A DNA stretch of 64,000 nt from an archaeon (GTDB lineage: Archaea; Iainarchaeota; Iainarchaeia; CSSED10-239), in NCBI GenBank assembly GCA_029563035.1, contig JAKQTP010000138.1, forward strand, positions 62,001-126,000, in the 5' to 3' direction. The notes under the pieces are model-generated. The model saw only the letters and a list, made by a program, of their open reading frames with translations, was not told where the DNA came from and did no database searches. Below, in pieces: positions 61,963 to 64,000 of the stretch (position 1 is its first letter; each line of letters opens with the position of its first letter). The translations under genes were made by a program, and so were the position numbers.

Positions 61963-62232
61963 CTAGATAAGGGTTGTTGCAATAACCTCTATTTCGTTTA
62001 CTCCAGAAATTCCTTTTAAAAAACTCTCTAGCTTTTCTAAAAGGCCACCTATTTTGTCAGAAAAAACATAAGAAACCTTGACTACTGATAAGCCAAAACC
62101 AATAGGTTCTAGGTCAACAGTATTAAGCTTAAACTCTGTTCCAGGAGAGTTGTTTTTAATAAATTCCTGAATTTTTTCTGTGTCTTCTATTTCCTCAGGA
62201 AATAGTTTATAGACTGTTAATATATCTCCCAT
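61963..62232 (-). CDS. ef1b: Elongation factor 1-beta (aEF1B)
   Basis: An 89-aa guanine-nucleotide exchange factor for aEF1A. The start is ATG at 62232 (GGTGAAATAT before it); the in-frame upstream part overlaps the zinc-ribbon gene. The archaeal EF1B pattern is seen: TVDLEPIGFGLSVVKVSYVF, then a C-terminal GVNEIEVIATTLI. Confidence 0.93.
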   Translation of the reverse strand: MGDILTVYKLFPEEIEDTEKIQEFIKNNSPGTEFKLNTVDLEPIGFGLSVVKVSYVFSDKIGGLLEKLESFLKGISGVNEIEVIATTLI

Positions 62233-62243
62233 ATATTTCACCT

Positions 62244-62399
62244 TTATGGCCCAATAAACCCACATTCTTTACATCTATAGGTCTTTGATGTAGTTTTACA
62301 TCTTGTACATCTTATGATTTTGCTTTTATTACAAGATGGGCATTTAAAATGCGTAAAGTTTAATGTAACTTCTTTGTTACAGCATGTACATTTATCCAT
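62244..62399 (-). CDS. Small zinc-ribbon RNA-binding-type protein
   Basis: A 51-aa protein with ten cysteines: CTCC, CPSC, CTRC and CKEC knuckles along its length and a C-terminal GFIGP. This matches the short archaeal zinc-finger proteins encoded just upstream of aEF1B (COG2888-like). Likely binds RNA or the ribosome. The next gene, aEF1B, begins 11 bp later. Confidence 0.85.
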   Translation of the reverse strand: MDKCTCCNKEVTLNFTHFKCPSCNKSKIIRCTRCKTTSKTYRCKECGFIGP

Positions 62400-62476
62400 T
62401 TGTTAAACACTCCTTTTTCTATAATTTGTTTAAAATTATTATTTTAAAAAACGAATAATTTAAAGTATTACTTATA

Positions 62477-62490
62477 CTATAAATATTATA
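62477..62490 (+). promoter_or_regulatory. tRNA-Arg promoter TATA box
   Basis: CTATAAATATTATA lies 21-34 bases before the mature tRNA 5' end, the normal archaeal distance. Confidence 0.6.
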
Positions 62491-62510
62491 GAAAGAATAT
62501 TTTTATAAAT

Positions 62511-62584
62511 GGGTTTGTAGCATAGTCTGGATAGTGCAGCTGGCTTCGGACCTGCAGACGGGGGTTCAAATCCTCCCAAACCCG
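62511..62584 (+). tRNA. tRNA-Arg (anticodon TCG)
   Basis: Folded by hand: acceptor GGGTTTG/CAAACCC with discriminator G; D stem GCAT/GTGC; anticodon stem GCTGG/CCTGC with a U-U mismatch at the third pair; loop CTTCGGA, anticodon TCG; T stem GGGGG/CCTCC with loop TTCAAAT. No intron. The CCA end is not encoded and must be added by the enzyme whose gene converges on this tRNA 5 bp away. Confidence 0.9.
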
Positions 62585-62589
62585 CTAAA

Positions 62590-63954
62590 TTACAAAAAGT
62601 TCTCTCTTGGATAAAAGAAGTCTGTAAAGTATGGCATAATTTCTGTGTTCTTTGTGTATAACTTTATAATATTCTGTTCTACAAAGACTTCGTATTTTAT
62701 ATCAAAATGAAGATGAGCAAAATCATCAATAACATCTTTTATCTCAATAAATCTTCTTGACTTTATGCAATACCATCTTTCATCTTTTATAAAAGGACCA
62801 TAGATTGCTTTTGAGTTTTCTATAAATTTCTCTGAGTTAGTTATGTCGCTAACATAAGGCCCTATCGCTTTTTCAAATTTAGGAAGAGTGAGCATATCTG
62901 TCATAAGAATAATATAGGCATATTTTGATTTTTCTTCAAAGTAGATATTTGATTTTAAAATAGAAAATTTTTGATTTTCAAGATGAGCAGAAAGCTTTGT
63001 TAAATATTTTCTTAGCTTTGACCAAACAATATCCTTGACCAGCCCATCAACATCAAACTCAATTGTTGTTAATGGAGCATTATTAACCCAAGTAACCAAC
63101 TGATGATAGGTTTGAGCCTTATTCTTGTTAGAGAAAAACTCAGTTGTTGGATTTGTTAAAAATGCTCTAGATGCAGCAATAAACCTTGATAACGTAGTCA
63201 TGCTTACAGCACTTGCCACATTCCTTTTTTTATCAACAGGGTCAATCATAACAAACGCATCATCAAATGACCCTAGACAATCTATGTCCTCAGAAGCAAG
63301 AACTAACCTTACTGGTGTTTGCCAATTAGCCACACGCTCTAAGGTTTTTATGAAATCGCCATAATAAAGAATCAAAAGCTCACAAAGATAGCCGGAAAAA
63401 CCTTGATATTGAGGATCTGCGCCATAACAACCAATATATCTTAAAAAATACTTTAAAAGTCTAACTTCATCTTTCTTTGTCTCTTTCATGTTTTTAAGAA
63501 TATACGCTTGATGGAAAGGAGTCCTATCAACTGAAGAAATCATCTCATCTGTTGAGTCAATCTTATATGCAGGAACTAAATCTATCTTGTAGCCATCAAT
63601 AACTCCTCTAACATATGGGTGCTCAGAATAGACCTTCTCTGAGAAATAGCCTTTAAAGAAATTTTGGCCAATCTCTAATGCCTCTTTTGTGAATTCTTCT
63701 TTAGATATATCTTTTGGATATAAGACAAAAATATCAAAATCCTTTGTTTCTTTTAGATTAGTATTTCTTGCTGCAGAACCTGCAAGAATAACATCTAGGT
63801 GTTTGCCTGGCAGGCCTTTTGCTCTCTTTATTAATTTGTCTGTAAATGTCTTTTCTTTAAGTATTTGTGTGTCTGTTGGCTTTATTAGGCTTAATATTTT
63901 TTTCTTTGTGTCTTTATAAGTGCTTATCTTTGACTTGTCTATCCCTACATACAT
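62590..63954 (-). CDS. cca: CCA tRNA nucleotidyltransferase (class I, archaeal)
   Basis: A 454-aa enzyme that adds CCA to tRNA 3' ends. The active site is Gly59-Ser60 (ILAGSAARNTNLKETKDFDI) with Asp72 and Asp74. The archaeal class I layout (head, neck, body, tail) is followed: GVIDGYKIDLVPAYKI, TPFHQAYIL, and QGFSGYLCELLILYYG. Nothing is seen in the last 46 bases of the window beyond a T-rich upstream region. Confidence 0.96.
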   Translation of the reverse strand: MYVGIDKSKISTYKDTKKKILSLIKPTDTQILKEKTFTDKLIKRAKGLPGKHLDVILAGSAARNTNLKETKDFDIFVLYPKDISKEEFTKEALEIGQNFFKGYFSEKVYSEHPYVRGVIDGYKIDLVPAYKIDSTDEMISSVDRTPFHQAYILKNMKETKKDEVRLLKYFLRYIGCYGADPQYQGFSGYLCELLILYYGDFIKTLERVANWQTPVRLVLASEDIDCLGSFDDAFVMIDPVDKKRNVASAVSMTTLSRFIAASRAFLTNPTTEFFSNKNKAQTYHQLVTWVNNAPLTTIEFDVDGLVKDIVWSKLRKYLTKLSAHLENQKFSILKSNIYFEEKSKYAYIILMTDMLTLPKFEKAIGPYVSDITNSEKFIENSKAIYGPFIKDERWYCIKSRRFIEIKDVIDDFAHLHFDIKYEVFVEQNIIKLYTKNTEIMPYFTDFFYPRENFL

Positions 63955-64000
63955 AAAAATCAGTTTTTTTCCTTTTTTATTAACATATAAATTAACAACA

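Noticed and set aside
1..64000. Insertion sequences, integrases, rRNA genes or CRISPR arrays
   Set aside because: None were found on either strand; the only transfer-like marks are the 33-bp repeats and the cassette at 15811-19525.

Overview
The window looks like a piece of an archaeal chromosome, most probably a small-genome DPANN lineage of the Woesearchaeota/Pacearchaeota/Nanoarchaeota type (inference from gene content; no rRNA is present to confirm it). Archaeal marks seen directly are the S10-spc ribosomal operon with eS4, aIF1 and the RNase P p29 subunit interleaved, eS8, aIF5A with a hypusination loop, aEF1B, LonB, PCNA, RfcL, ABCE1, RNase Z, a class I CCA-adding enzyme, an Sm-like protein and archaeal TATA boxes. 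The DNA is very AT-rich, and Shine-Dalgarno sites are mostly GGTGA(T) 3 to 8 bases before the start.

Layout. 1-8790 (minus): ribosomal operon from uL3 to a uL6 gene cut by the window edge. 9136-26996 (minus): an accessory surface region with a secreted Hint-domain protein, three large class III signal peptide (pilin-like) proteins of 477, 876 and 544 aa, an M6-type metalloprotease with chitobiase-like repeats and a membrane-anchored surface protein. Inside this region, 15811-19525 is a compact four-gene cassette (divergent GAPDH, nucleotidyltransferase, P-loop kinase, glycosyltransferase-Nudix fusion). 27201-31963: eS8 coupled to an archaeosortase-like protein, unknown basic proteins, an ERCC4 nuclease and a RelE-like toxin-antitoxin pair. 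32025-36391: Hef-type helicase, uL1-uL10-P1 operon and a membrane protein. 36485-43638: enolase, a degenerate HAD-like protein, LSm, and a NYN/DUF2226-like/roadblock-like/MinD operon diverging from aIF5A. 43625-54828: PheST, metallo-beta-lactamase proteins, RNase Z, LonB, PCNA and several unknown lysine/proline-rich proteins. 55005-60218 (plus): serine dehydratase, then RfcL - JAMM-like protein - ABCE1. 60215-61908 (minus): four overlapping pilin-like genes. 62 kb to the end: aEF1B, a zinc-ribbon protein, tRNA-Arg and the CCA-adding enzyme.

How the parts fit. Housekeeping genes for translation, replication and proteolysis alternate with cell-surface genes. The surface set (seven class III or pilin-like products, a secreted metalloprotease, a Hint protein that should cleave near its C terminus, an archaeosortase) suggests heavy investment in cell-surface structures, as expected for an episymbiont (inference). 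The most unusual elements are the secreted C-terminal Hint domain, the GAPDH-like cassette, the JAMM-like gene between RfcL and ABCE1, a Hef helicase and nuclease encoded separately with a toxin-antitoxin pair between them, a 33-bp duplication of the nuclease gene end flanking an inserted secreted-protein gene, and hairpin/U-tract terminators that contain the stop codon of the gene they end.
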